Of a DNA stretch of 64,000 nt, positions 12,375-23,496 are shown piece after piece. The notes beneath the pieces are model-generated. The model was not told where the DNA came from, did no database searches, and saw only the letters and a program-made list of their open reading frames with translations. Every line of letters starts with the position of its first letter. Position 1 is the stretch's first letter. Origin of the DNA: Straminergon stramineum (taxonomy: Eukaryota; Streptophyta; Bryopsida; Hypnales; Calliergonaceae). The stretch covers positions 29,207,001 through 29,271,000 of the forward strand of contig OY987265.1 of the NCBI GenBank assembly GCA_963920665.1, in the 5' to 3' direction. The position numbers and the translations under genes are program-made.

Positions 12375-15321
12375 ATGGCGACCACCTTGATGCAAGTAGC
12401 TGCACTACCACGAGCAAGCCTCGTAGCTAATATTCGAAGCTTACACATCGATGTTCCGAAGTCCTGGAATGGAGCTTTTTTTCGTTGGAAGAGTATTTTC
12501 TGCAATGGTAGGAAACAGGGGAGCAGGGTGATTAGAAAAAGAAGAGTGGATGTCACGGCTGAGAAAGCAGCGTTTGCTGTGAAGGAAGTGACTGATGAGG
12601 ATTTGGAGAAGCAAGTGCAACCATCGGACGTTCGCGTTCTGGCTGCCATACGAAGTAGGTGAGTGCTCTTGGAACTTAGACGCTGAGATTAGAGTTTTGA
12701 ATTTTGAAATGGTGGTGCAGAATTGGCAAGATTAGGGTTTGCTTTTGGACCCTGTTTGATGTATGCTCAAAATAGTGCGTCACTCTGTATGTTTCCTAAT
12801 TGACGATCACTGGAATGCGATGGAATGGCTGGAGTAGTGCAAGAGCTGGATGGACTAGGGAATTGCAATCAAGGACATGATGATCAGAAATAATTTGCCA
12901 TAAGTGACGAGGGAGGTATCAACTTGAAAATTGTTTTGATAACCGTGGCTTTTGATTGTCACAATTAGACATAATCAATGGCTACCAGTTTTATCTTACA
13001 CTCTGACCTAACCCGGAAAATCTAACTGAAGGATCCTGAAGAGAATGCCGTGTGTATCTTGTCCTCAAATTTTCAGCTATTCATTCTAAATATGCTAAAA
13101 GATCATAATAGAGAAAGTGTTAAACTTCAGCACTTCAGAACTGCTTTTTCTATTTTTATGAAAAGTTTGTGCATTGAATCTCATTGCTCTAAATCAAATT
13201 TTTTAGTGATTTGTAAGTAGAATTAAGGACTAGCATTCTAGGTTATAATTTTCCTCTTCCTCAACCGCATTAGCATCACAGTCTAACCATTGGCACCTAA
13301 CCTGCAAAACCCAACTGCGGGATGTTGAGGAGCATGTCATGTCCATCCTGCCCTCAAATTTTTTCAGCCATTGATTGATTCTGAGTATGCCAAAGTATCA
13401 AAACAGTGGCTGACTTCAAAATTCTGTACTGCTCTCTGTGACATTGAGGAAAATGTTGTGCTTTAAATCAATTTCCTTAGCGAGTTGAAAGTAAAATTAG
13501 GAAGGACTCGCATCCTGAGTTCTGATCCTACTCCTCTGAACCGCATTAGCTTTATAAGCATTCGCATTATGATTCAGCCTTATTCTGGTTTTAGGGTTTT
13601 TATATAGGTCTCACAAAATAGCGTGGACAAAAGCTTCGCAAAAGTGCTTCTGACCAAGTGCTTCATTCATGATTATTGTGCAAGGTTCTGAATGGGAAAG
13701 GAAGGAGAAGAAAGAAAGGAAAACTTGCACATATGAAGATATGATGTGTAGATTCTTCTCATGCCATAATTTGTTCTGCCAAAAAAGCTCAAAAGCTACA
13801 TCCACCTTCCTACCTGGGACTCTTAAAAACTAAACTGTGCTTTGTGTTTTTGATTTTGTAGCTATAACTACATCACAGTAATAGAGGTATCCAAGGAAGC
13901 GGATCATCTACTTGCAGGAGCTCGATTGCTTCTCTTGGACAACCCGGGTTGCATACACACTGTGTACTACGAGCAAAACGTGCTCACCAACTCCTACTAC
14001 GATGCCTTGGCAACTGTTATCCCCCTCCTTCCTCCTGGCCCCGTGGGGATCCTGGGCCTTGGAGCCGGCGCCACGTCCCACGTCCTGCATCACTTCTTCC
14101 CAATGTTAGAAACGCACGGTTGGGAGCTTGACCCAGACATCATCACAGTTGCTCGCCAGTTCTTCAACTTGTCTGCACTGGAAGAATCAGGAGGAGAATC
14201 AGAAGGATCAGAAGACACAGGGAAGCTCACAAGCTTTGTGGATGTAGATGAGGCTAAACCTTCGGGAAAGTTAACTGTGCATATTGGAGATGCTGTGGGT
14301 CCGGATGTGAGTGTTGAAGGGGGATTTGCAGGCCTGATTGTTGATCTGTTTTATGAAGGGCGCGTCATCTCTGCTCTGCAGGAGCCCCGAACTTGGGAGC
14401 AACTTAAAGCTAAATTGAAACCCGGAGGTAATACATTCTCTCGACTCTTGCTTGTCCCAATTTGGTCACACAGGGTTTTAAGTAAAGCTAGATTGTTTCG
14501 GGAACTTGTAGACATCGTAAAGAGAATCGTGTCCATGATTCACAGAAAGGTCTCCCTATGGTCGTAGTGATTACATGGAGGCCTGTCTATGTATCATGGA
14601 GAGGACTCTGAATTATTATTGTAAAATTTGTAGAGAGGTTCCCGAAAAAATCAAAGCTAGATTGAGTCAGGAACTTGTAGAGATCGTTAAGGGAATCTTG
14701 GCCTTGATTCATGGAGAGATCACCTATAGTCCTTGTGATCATACGGAGACCTGTCAATGTACCATGGAGAAGACTCTGGATTGTCATTGTATGATTCGTA
14801 GAAAGGTCTTCCTGCAGTTAATTACAAAGACCCGCTTATCATGCATAGAGAGGCCTCCATATGATCAGTTGGACTGTAAGGAGACCTCTCCATGAATCAT
14901 GCAGAATATAATCTCTTTGTGATTTCGTCTAGAGTTCCAGAAACAATCTATTTTTACTGAAAATCCTGCGACAATCAATCGCCTTTCAGTTTTTTGCGTC
15001 CACTGTTGCAGATATGAATCTGTAGCCTTGAAAGCGGTTCGTTTTCTTTGAGAACGTGCAGGACGAATCATAGTGAATTGTGGGGGCTATCGAGTGATGG
15101 CGGGAGAGCAAAGCAGCAAGAGTCCTGGCCAGCTTTACATGGAACAGACTATCGCTGCAATGAAGGAAGTGTTTGCAGGTGAATTGTCAACTCGGTACCT
15201 TGCTAGGAAGGGATTCAACTCCATAGCTGTCACAGGACCATCTCCAGATTTAGAAATGTGGACCAGTGCTCTTCCTGAACTATTAAGAGATGGTATTACG
15301 GATTGGAAACCTGTATCCTGA
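12375..15321 (+). CDS. Spermidine-synthase-like SAM-dependent methyltransferase family protein
   Basis: This is a Rossmann-fold protein of the spermine/spermidine-synthase-like superfamily. Exons are 12375-12658, 13862-14427 and 15062-15321, giving 369 residues; phases close at both junctions with GT-AG sites. The first ~75 residues are basic and low in acidic residues, like a plastid or mitochondrial transit peptide. The nucleotide-binding loop ILGLGAGATSHVL lies near residue 155. It is followed by a HGWELDPDII acidic segment (strand 2), a HIGDAVG segment, a LIVDLF segment (strand 4) and LKPGGRIIVNCGG. The classical aminopropyltransferase gatekeeper residues were not recognised, so the substrate is unknown and polyamine synthesis should not be assumed. 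Both introns carry imperfect tandem duplications. Confidence 0.87.
12985..13570 (+). repeat. Imperfect ~290-bp tandem duplication in intron 1 of the methyltransferase gene
   Basis: Two degenerate units share landmarks in the same order. CTCAAATTTTCAGCTATTCATT at about 13062 matches CTCAAATTTTTTCAGCCATTGATT at about 13352. ACCTAACC, AACTG and GGAT landmarks and CCGCATTAGC near each unit end also recur. The copies differ by many substitutions and small indels, so the duplication is old. Confidence 0.6.
14484..14822 (+). repeat. Two 169-bp tandem units in intron 2 of the methyltransferase gene
   Basis: Unit 1 begins AAAGCTAGATTG at 14484 and unit 2 begins AAAGCTAGATTG at 14653. They share GGAACTTGTAGA, CATGGAGA and GATTC landmarks in the same order. 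The period is 169 bases. Both units stay open in one frame for a stretch, but no domain is seen and the consensus splice ignores them. Confidence 0.75.
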
Positions 15322-15660
15322 GATTCTTTACCATGCACAATTGGAAATGGGTTGCAAATGGTGAGGGAGAGGTTCCATTAACCATAAACTACATTACAGG
15401 CTCCATTGACCAATCATGCTGGTGAAATTTGATATGCGATAAGTGTGAAAATGAATAAGCTATTGACATTTCTTTTCTTACAATTGATTTTTCGCTTAAC
15501 ATAAAATAAATGTGCAAAATGTTTCAGATGGTGGAAGTTTCTAGATTTGTAGGGAAAGGCTCAAAGTTCACCTGTATGGTGCATGGAACTCCTGCCTTAC
15601 TGTATATATGGTGAATGGAGACTTTACATTAGTCTATTTCTCTTTTGTTGGACATGGATT

Positions 15661-16057
15661 AAGGGAGGCAACCCATTCCTGATCGCTGCCCCATTCTGGC
15701 AGCGTAGGGTGGAGTAATTTCAATTAGGAGGTGATTCACATGATTAATGCTGGCACGCTTCTTGGTGCAGTTGTGGTGCATTATGATTGGCGACAAGACT
15801 CTCAATATTCCAAGTAATCCTTGTTAAATTTTGCAACCAGCTCTTGGTTGGAAATAGGAAGGTCTGGATGACCAATATGGGTGAAACAAAATCTTTAGCT
15901 GAAAATTTCAAAGTAATTTTGTTTTGAGAAATAAAAATCTGAAAAATTATAGAAACCTTAACTCTATTTCTACACATGGGAAAAATTTTCCATTGTTGAA
16001 ACTTCCCTTGTAGATACGTCTATCTCTTTAAGTGGTCAGAAATGGGTTGCTTCCCTT
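15661..16057 (-). mobile_element. 397-bp TIR element, family M (GGGAGGCAACCCATT), copy 1
   Basis: The ends are imperfect inverted repeats: AAGGGAGGCAACCCATTCCT at 15661 and the complement of AAGGGAAGCAACCCATTTCT ending at 16057. No coding capacity is present. The minus strand aligns along its length with 20070-20675 and 28561-28948, so this is a three-copy family in the window. This copy keeps a single TTAA at 16028-16031 where the second copy carries a 237-bp insertion. Confidence 0.8.
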
Positions 16058-17449
16058 ACTAACGTATTTGTTGGATAAGTTTGGCAATAGCGCACGCTTT
16101 TGTCCTCAATAACAAATTGTAGTTGCAAGTAACATATGAAGGGACGCTTCACTTAGAGGCCAGCCCATTCTCTCTAAGACCGATTGCACAAATTTCAGCC
16201 CTTTGTCCAATCACAAATGAAGATTTTAGACCTCTGATATAACAAATTGGCCTGGCCTCTAGTTGTAAGGTAGAAGCACCCAAATGTAATACAAGTCGTT
16301 CACAGACACCTAGAAAACAACCTAAATCCAAGGACTTGTGGACCCATAGGAGACATGTGGGGTTCTAAAGTAGATAAGTGGGGTTCCAAGAAGTTGTCAC
16401 TCTTTCAAGAAGTAGCCAATCACCCACACTTGATTCACGTTTAGAGTGTGTTGCTTTTGGGTGTTTTCGTGCCCACTTTGGTGTTAGTCTAGTGTCCATA
16501 GTAGGTGCATCTACAAAGTTGTTTTCAAAAATTCGTATAATATTCATACAAGCTTGAAAAAATATGAAACCAATTTTGTTGGTATCCTAAACCATTTCCT
16601 TACCTATACACAACATTTTTTTCTACACAGACCCTTACAATCACGTCATCTCTAATAAGTGTCCATTTTAGGTGTTCCTACCTTGAAGCATCCCTAAGGT
16701 GGAGATCCTAATTCAATGGCATACGAGTTGTTTTATTGTGGGTTTTGTATCACCCAAACTACCATACGTTAGGGTCAAATTCATTAGACCCCATACAAAA
16801 TCATTTCTTTTTTGGTTTATTTTCCTTGAGTTAACTCAATTTTGGATTTCTAGAATTTCATTTTATGGGATCCAAAATATTTCATGACCTTTAATACAAT
16901 TGAGAATATTCTATGACATTTAGTAGTGTCACAATTTTCTTGACCTATGACTTTACCAATACTTACATCCTTGATCTTAAAGAGGCACTTTACTTACAGC
17001 CTATATTTACCATTACTTGGGGCACTTAGGGGTTAAGGTGGATTTTGACTAATGTAAAAATCCCACATCAAACAATTTTAACAAACATTAATTATTTATT
17101 GTCAAATCAAAGAGTATTCTTCGCCCCCCCCCCCTTCCAAAAAAAGTAATCATTCTACATTTGTTGTTTGGATGGCTCTAAAATCTTAATTCAAGTATCA
17201 TTTAGATTAAGGTACAAATTTGACAAATTTTGCATGATAATTTTGTTACTTAGGTACAATTTCTTACAATTTACAACAAATTTTGATCAAATTTATTAGT
17301 AATTGCTGGAACAAAATATTTTTTGATATTTGGTGCTATTTAGTTTAGAACTATATCATTGCTATGCCATATTTGCATAAGATTTCCACTATAGTATTGC
17401 AATGAATATCATCTATTAATACATTATTCTTCTTTATCCTATTTGTGGG
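16058..17449. other. AT-rich intergenic DNA
   Basis: No exon chain or protein motif was seen. A run of 11 C lies near 17126-17136. GGGGTTAAGG at about 17029 looks like the right end of a TTAA element, but no left partner was found. Confidence 0.4.
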
Positions 17450-18172
17450 CATGGGGTGATTGCAAGAAACACTTCATGATTTTTTTTTATCAAAATTGTA
17501 GTTTTGGGCCGTAGGATTGGTAGTACTACGAGGACCTGTCAAATTCTCGCGTTAGTAGTACACTTGTGAATCTGAACTATCGATTTCAGCGCCTATGTAG
17601 AACTATAGACTACTAGAAAAGCCATTGGCAATAGAAAATAGCAAAAATAGGGTTTGTTGACTTTTTTATTTTTAGTAATTCAAAAAAAATTCAAAAAAAT
17701 TCAATAAAAATAATCCATTTTGCTGGAGAATATTACACTCCCATTGCACCAAAAAAATCATGTAGGAAATTTTTTCCCTCTTTGTAGCCTTCATGCAAAG
17801 GGAGGTCACTTCGACTCCATGTGCACAACTGACATGTTGCTATTTTCACAAAAACTCTTCGTCAATCTTTGAAAAAGTAGTACACCTCCAACATATCCTA
17901 TTTGTGGCTTCCAATTTGCTTTTGGGGGTCGAAAATAGTACTAAAATCCCCCTAAATGGCCAAAATAGACATCCAATCAGGGTCAAGCTAAAAATAGTAA
18001 AAAAATTTGAAAAATTTGAAAAAATGATGGAATGTCTAAAACTTTTGCATCTATCTTCCTTCCAAATTTCACGCCAAACAGAATAAGGATGCCAAAGTTA
18101 TGAGCACAAATCCACTTGTCCAAGGGCAAGAAGACAAGAAATAGGACAAATGTTTCTTGCAATCACCCCATG
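17450..18172. mobile_element. 723-bp non-autonomous TIR element (TGCAAGAAACA family, copy 2)
   Basis: The left end CATGGGGTGATTGCAAGAAA at 17450 is perfectly complementary over at least 22 bases to the right end TTTCTTGCAATCACCCCATG ending at 18172. It shares the GATTGCAAGAAACA core with the element at 10570-11310. The interior contains no transposase frame. Confidence 0.8.
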
Positions 18173-19462
18173 ACACTATTTTACCAAAGTCACATTGTTT
18201 TGAATTACTGCAAACTAAAATATTACTTAATTGTACTCATTTATACAAAATTTAATTTAATTTTGCGTTCACTATCGTAGTGTGATTAATCTATTGAGTT
18301 TTGAATGGGAGAAAGGCTTTACTTAGATGGTAGAAGATACCAAGGCCTATGAGTAGGCTGAACATAAGCTAAAAGCCTTTCACTAGTTATCCACAAACCA
18401 TGTGGGATAACTAACTACCTTAGGTTGCCTTTGACTACAAGCAATACCCAATGGACTCTAAGCCTAACTAAGAGTCTAATGCTACTCCTAGAGCTGAATG
18501 TACACTATCTACACTAGTATGCACATGTTCTTCAACATAAGCAATGTGGAATGTTGGTCCTTATATAGTAGTATTGAGTTCCTCACCTTAAGGTGAAATC
18601 ACCCAAACAAGTATACCTCTATAGTTAATAGTGTCTTCTAAAGTACAATTAAAGAGCTTTCATACTTTCTAACTCTTGCAATTTGTCTAACTATAGATTC
18701 TCTAGATTTTGGTTTTTAAGACCACACTATCTAACAATTTCAATGAGCTAGGGAGCTTCCACTTTGAAAATTCATTAGTAATTCCTTGTCCGTGTCCAAA
18801 AATTTTCTTTTTTTGTTTTCAAATTCATAATTTTCAATTGCTAATACTACAAAAATGTTTTCTTCTTAAAAAAGGTGCTTCCAACTATCCTAAATTGCTT
18901 TTGTTGATAGTTTTGGGTTGTTTTTACCTTATATCATTTGATGTCCTTTACAAGCCAATGTGAGCTTCAATTGGTGTTGTGTAGGTCTAATGGAAGGTTT
19001 CGCCAATCATGTATAGCTATAAGGTAGTCAACTCTTATAAATAAAAACCATGTTCTAAACGCAATCATGATATAGATACGTTTTACTTTCTTCGATGTAC
19101 TTGCAATGTACAATTTAGGAGGTGGTCACTTTTGTAATCACTATGTTTCAACTTCAAAAATTCCTAACTAATTCCATGAAGGTCTCAAAAATACAAAACC
19201 AACAGATATCAACTCCATTTTTTCTTCCTACAAAATGTTTTTCCTACAAATTGTTTCAAGGACTTTGGCTTCCCTAAAAAGGCAATCAACTCTTCAATGG
19301 TCACTTTAATCCCTAAATGCCCATGCCTTTCCAAGCGTGTTTGAACTATGAAAAAAGAACATGGGCTTATAGTTAACCTTAATGAAGCAAATTTTTTATT
19401 TCAAAAAACCAAACAATGTAGATGTTTAAAGAGCTTCCTTATCAGTATGCTAACCAATTTTA
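18173..19462. other. AT-rich intergenic DNA
   Basis: No gene was recognised. Frames such as 18709-18963 are A/T-driven and have no domain. Confidence 0.35.
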
Positions 19463-19577
19463 CACTATAAAAAAACAAGGGTATAAATGACTAGTCTACA
19501 ATGACTACAATAGTCATTGTTGTGTTACAGTCATTGTAGACAAGTCATTGTGGACCCTTGTTTTTGTTTTTGTAGTG
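19463..19577. mobile_element. 115-bp CACTA-type foldback MITE
   Basis: The left arm starts CACTATAAAAAAACAAGGG and the right arm ends CCCTTGTTTTTG...TAGTG. Inner arms GTCTACAATGAC and GTCATTGTAGAC pair as well, making a nearly complete hairpin. CACTA termini are the hallmark of the CACTA (EnSpm) superfamily. The flanking three bases (TTA and TTT) match at only two positions, so the target duplication is not clean. Confidence 0.65.
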
Positions 19578-20069
19578 TTTGAATGCGAAATTGTATAGGA
19601 GTACTGAAATTATAACAAGAGAAATGTACGTTTCCTATTTTTCATGACTACCTTATGTTATTGGGGTGCCTTTACTTCCAGTAGCCAGGACATTGAATTG
19701 AATTCTGTCATGACAATCTCTTATTTGCATGAATTTGGCCACCTCACAGGGGGTCTGCATGACTGACCTGCGCACTCATAGGACCATATATTATGAGAGG
19801 GATCTAAGGCAAGTTCCATCAGTGTCTGACTCTGTAGCCTTTGGGGAATGCCATGCCACTTTTGTAATGTACCTGGAATTTTTGGAGCCCCTCAAGCTCC
19901 AAAATTTCAGTCAGGTTCTTCCACTAAAATGGACCAGATTTTCTTCCATGGTCAGTCATGCACTGGCTGGTTGTTGCATCCCCATACAATCACATAACTG
20001 AAAATATCTATTGGTTTATTGTCCTTGACTGTTTGTTTATTTTGTTTGTTTTGTTTGGCCAGACTGAGA

Positions 20070-20675
20070 TGGAGGCAACCCATTTTTGACCACTTAACCC
20101 TTAAAGGATAGACTGGTGACATGGAAATTCATCACTTTTAAAACCATGCAAAACTTTTAAAAAATAAAAAAATAAAAAAATAAAAAATTCATTGAAGGTC
20201 AAACTATTGTAGAAGATCTCCCTTTTCCACACCTAATTTCGAGGATGAATCGTTGTAGTTTTGTCTTACTCATGAGAATTCCTTGTCATCCATTAGACAC
20301 TAAACATTTGTGTCCACCTTTAAGGGTTAAGTAGCTACATGTATCTACACGGTAGCTTTCTTCAATGGAGAAATTTTCCCATGTGTAAAAATAGAGTTTG
20401 GAAGGTTTTCATCATTTTCCAAATTGTTTTTTCTTAAAACAAAAATTACCATGAATTATTTTTTCAGCTACCATGATTCTATTCCTCCCATACTAGTGAT
20501 ATAGGTCATCCTATTTTTGACCAAAGGTTGGTTGCAAAATCGAGAGTCCCTTAGCTTGATCATAATGCGCCATTCATAATCACTAATTCATCTCATAATT
20601 GATTGGAAATAGACCAATCTATGATGCCATAATGGGAGGAGGAGGGGGGATCGAGAATGGGTTGCTTTCTATATA
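20070..20675 (+). mobile_element. TIR element, family M copy 2, interrupted by a TTAA MITE
   Basis: It begins GGAGGCAACCCATTTTTGACCAC near 20070 and ends in the inverted AATGGGTTGCTTTC near 20663. It aligns with the minus strand of 15661-16057: CCATGTGTA(A/G)AAATAGAGTT, AACCAACCTTT-like and CATAATGCGCCA-like segments recur in order. A 237-bp piggyBac-like MITE sits inside at 20094-20330. Confidence 0.75.
20094..20330. mobile_element. piggyBac-like MITE (TTAA target), nested in family M copy 2
   Basis: TTAA lies at both edges (20094-20097 and 20327-20330), next to a perfect 10-bp inverted repeat CCCTTAAAGG / CCTTTAAGGG. TTAA duplication with CCC-starting TIRs is the signature of piggyBac-type transposition. 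Sister copies of the host element keep one TTAA at the same place (16028-16031 and 28583-28586), which confirms a real insertion. There is no coding capacity; an (AAAAATA)n tract lies inside. Confidence 0.85.
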
Positions 20676-21522
20676 GCTTCATCAAACTCTGGCTAGTTTT
20701 TGAATTCTAGTTTTTTCAAATCCTATCTATAATCACATTCACACTTCACAACGTAATTAGGGTTTGTTTTGAGTGGACACTACCTTACAGTCACACCATT
20801 CTTGTTTCCTAGAATATCAATTTCTCACCAACCAATTTCACTTCCAAACTCAAATTGGCACTAGCTAAATTGCTAGATTCTTGTAATGGAAAAAAAATTC
20901 AAAATTCAAAAATAATAATTAATATTGCATCATTGGCAAGAATTGAGCCTAGCATAACCTTTCACCATTTCAAGGCCAAAGATCCTAGCTCCCAATTCAT
21001 CCAAGATGGAGTTGAGAATACTAATGAAAAGTTTGCAAGAAATCAAAAGAATTTGGAAATCAAAGTTTTCACCTACTTCAAATGGCTTTTCTACTACCCT
21101 TAGAAACTAAGTATTGCTCAAAATTGTTGTATAAATGTTGAGACTTGGTGGAATTCTTCCACAAAGACAATGGCAATTATGAATATGTTGTCAAAGTCTT
21201 TCGCTCATTCTTCCAAGGCCAATTGCATGACACTATCTAGATTTGTTGTTGTCGTGCAATCATCTCAAGCAATTATGAAGCTTTCCTTTCATTTTTTTCT
21301 ATACAAAGAGAGCCCTTTTACATATTCTGGGGCTCACACACTAGCACTTTTTAATTTCAGCAAGGTTAGAAGGTTAGGATACTTCAATTTCAAAGAATGA
21401 ATTCACTCTTATTGAAGCCCATAAATCTCTAAAAGTTATGCCCATCCACTTAGTGTTTTTGTACATATATCTCAAAAGCAAAAAATTCTTATTTACAAGA
21501 TGTTGTATAGTAAACTTGCCAA
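20676..21522. other. AT-rich intergenic DNA
   Basis: No gene recognised. Open frames at 20855-21103 and 21170-21400 have no known domain and no splice-supported extension. Confidence 0.35.
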
Positions 21523-21728
21523 CACTATAAGAAACCAAAGTTTTTTGATGTCTAAGTTGACAAATTTTAGGTGATATTAAATGTAACGACTCATGTTTTT
21601 ATGTCAATAATAACATCTAAAGTAACATCAAGATGTTACGTTAGACACTATTGTTGACATAAAAACATGGGTTGTTATATTCAACATCATTTAAAATCTG
21701 TCACCTAAAACACAAGTTTCTTATAGTG
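21523..21728. mobile_element. 206-bp CACTA-type foldback MITE with 3-bp target duplication
   Basis: The ends are CACTATAAGAAAC at 21523 and the complement GTTTCTTATAGTG ending at 21728. The arms pair along most of their length, for example CATGTTTTTATGTCAA with TTGACATAAAAACATG. The three bases on each side are CAA and CAA, the 3-bp duplication expected of CACTA elements. Confidence 0.85.
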
Positions 21729-23277
21729 CAATCACTACAAAGACAAAATTCAAATCTTTCTTCGCACAAATATAGAGACTTGCATGTTTTGAAATTCGGC
21801 ATAATCATTAAATGTCATGTTAAGATTCACCCATGGTTGTTCACCCAAACAACTCAACAACATGACGAACACAATGTCCAAGATGTCTAGTAGACCCCTT
21901 GTCCGTCTAATAAAGTCATCTTTTAGGTTGACTTTAAAATAAAACACTTTCTATTTCCAATCTTGACATATTTGAGTTTCATTTTATTGAAGTGTCTCAA
22001 TTTAATAATCACTTATTACATTCTAAATTATGGATTATAAATATAGCAAAATTTCAAATTGTCTCTGCTATTAGGGTAAGGCCTTATGTGACAAAATTGT
22101 CTAGTTTATGCAACACTTGTCTTATACGACATTTGATGTCAAATGAACAACTCAACACCCAAAACCCAAAATGCGTTTGACAAAACAACCTTGGATTCAC
22201 CTTCAAAAAACAAAATGCAAAAAGATTTCTTCCTATAAACTTTCTACAATCTAAACACAATGAAGCTAAAATCTTGTTATAAATTCTTAGCAACCCTTCA
22301 TTGCATAGTGTGCGGTCATTGGGGGGTGATATAAAATTTTGTTCCCATGGCAATTGAATTGGTAGTTGCATCCCGGGGTTAGTGTATGGTAAATGATAAT
22401 TGTTGTTGTATGATTTTTAGATGTGTGCGGTAAATGGCAAGTTTATTCTATCTACCAAGGGAAGAAAAGTTTTTTTTCCTTGGTTTTTTTTCCAACTCAT
22501 ACTATGTGCATGAAAAGATCAAGTTCTACACACCTACACCTATGATGCTAAATCAATTTGCCTATTAGGAATGTAAATGAAATTAAGGTTTTAAAAAAAC
22601 ATATGCAACATTCTTGTTTTTAAAGCTAGCCTCTAAAGCCATAAAAATTGCCTCAACATAAAACTTTTGAAATGGTAGGGCAACCTCCAAATTAGTACCT
22701 ATAAGATCCCTAATTATTTCAACATAGTGGAATTTGGACCTCCTCAACAAGCAATAGAGGTAATAAGATGAAGGTCCAAATTTAGGGAGGATATGAAAAC
22801 TTGTAGTTGGATTAACTGATATGTCCTAGTTCAAGTCACAAGAATCAAGAAGAAACACATCCTAATGGACTCCATCTACATTCTGCAATAGACTCAATAG
22901 TAGAGATATCAACAAGTATAATTACATTGAAAAATCATAGACAATTGTAATAGCTTGTGTAGAATACCAATAAAAAAAATAGAGTCTAATATAATTAAAT
23001 TTCAGTCACATAACTCAAAAAACAAGTGAAGAATAGAAGCATCATCCTTATAAGCAGTATTGTACAAATAAATAAGGATATACTCCAAAGAATCACACAA
23101 ACAAGTTGTGCTTGCCACCTAGACATCCAACAAGTTTTAACAGTGGTACTTTTGTAGGATTTATGGAGCACGATTTAGTTCACTCTAAAGGATTTGCAAG
23201 GCCAATTTGTTTTTTGATGATTTAATAAAGTAAAAAGCTAACACATTCAACATAGAATCCACTGCAATAGTCATTTC
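21729..23277. other. AT-rich intergenic DNA
   Basis: Nothing recognisable as a gene. It may be decayed internal sequence of the hAT-like element whose transposase remnant follows. Confidence 0.3.
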
Positions 23278-23496
23278 CTAACAAGATTTGTTTTTCGAGG
23301 CCTCAAAGGCAACTAGTTTTGTTCTATGAACAATACAATGAGTTGATATAAGGAATGGATTTACCTTTCTAGCTAAGCTGTGACACCCATATTCTTCTTG
23401 CCCAATCATAATGGGAGCTCCATTGGATCCAAATTCAATATATGTACTCAAATTTAATCCCCACCTCTTTGCAACAACCATATTTAAGAATGTCAA
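23278..23496 (-). pseudogene. hAT-type transposase remnant
   Basis: The minus strand encodes FGSNGAPIMIG, then NPFLISTHCIVHRTKLVAF. These fit the (G)SDGAxxMxG ... NPxLxxIHCxAHRxxLA core of DUF4371/hAT transposases of the KIAA1586/ZNF862 type. Only about 70 codons survive, without the C-terminal dimerisation domain or terminal repeats, so it is a dead fragment. Confidence 0.6.

Noticed and set aside
14435..14895. Open frames across the duplicated units in intron 2 of the methyltransferase gene
   Set aside because: Splicing 14427 to 15062 restores the conserved KPGGRIIVNCGG segment, so the open frames are intronic.
17020..17040. GGGGTTAAGG as the right end of another TTAA element
   Set aside because: No matching TTAACCCC left end was found upstream within a plausible distance.
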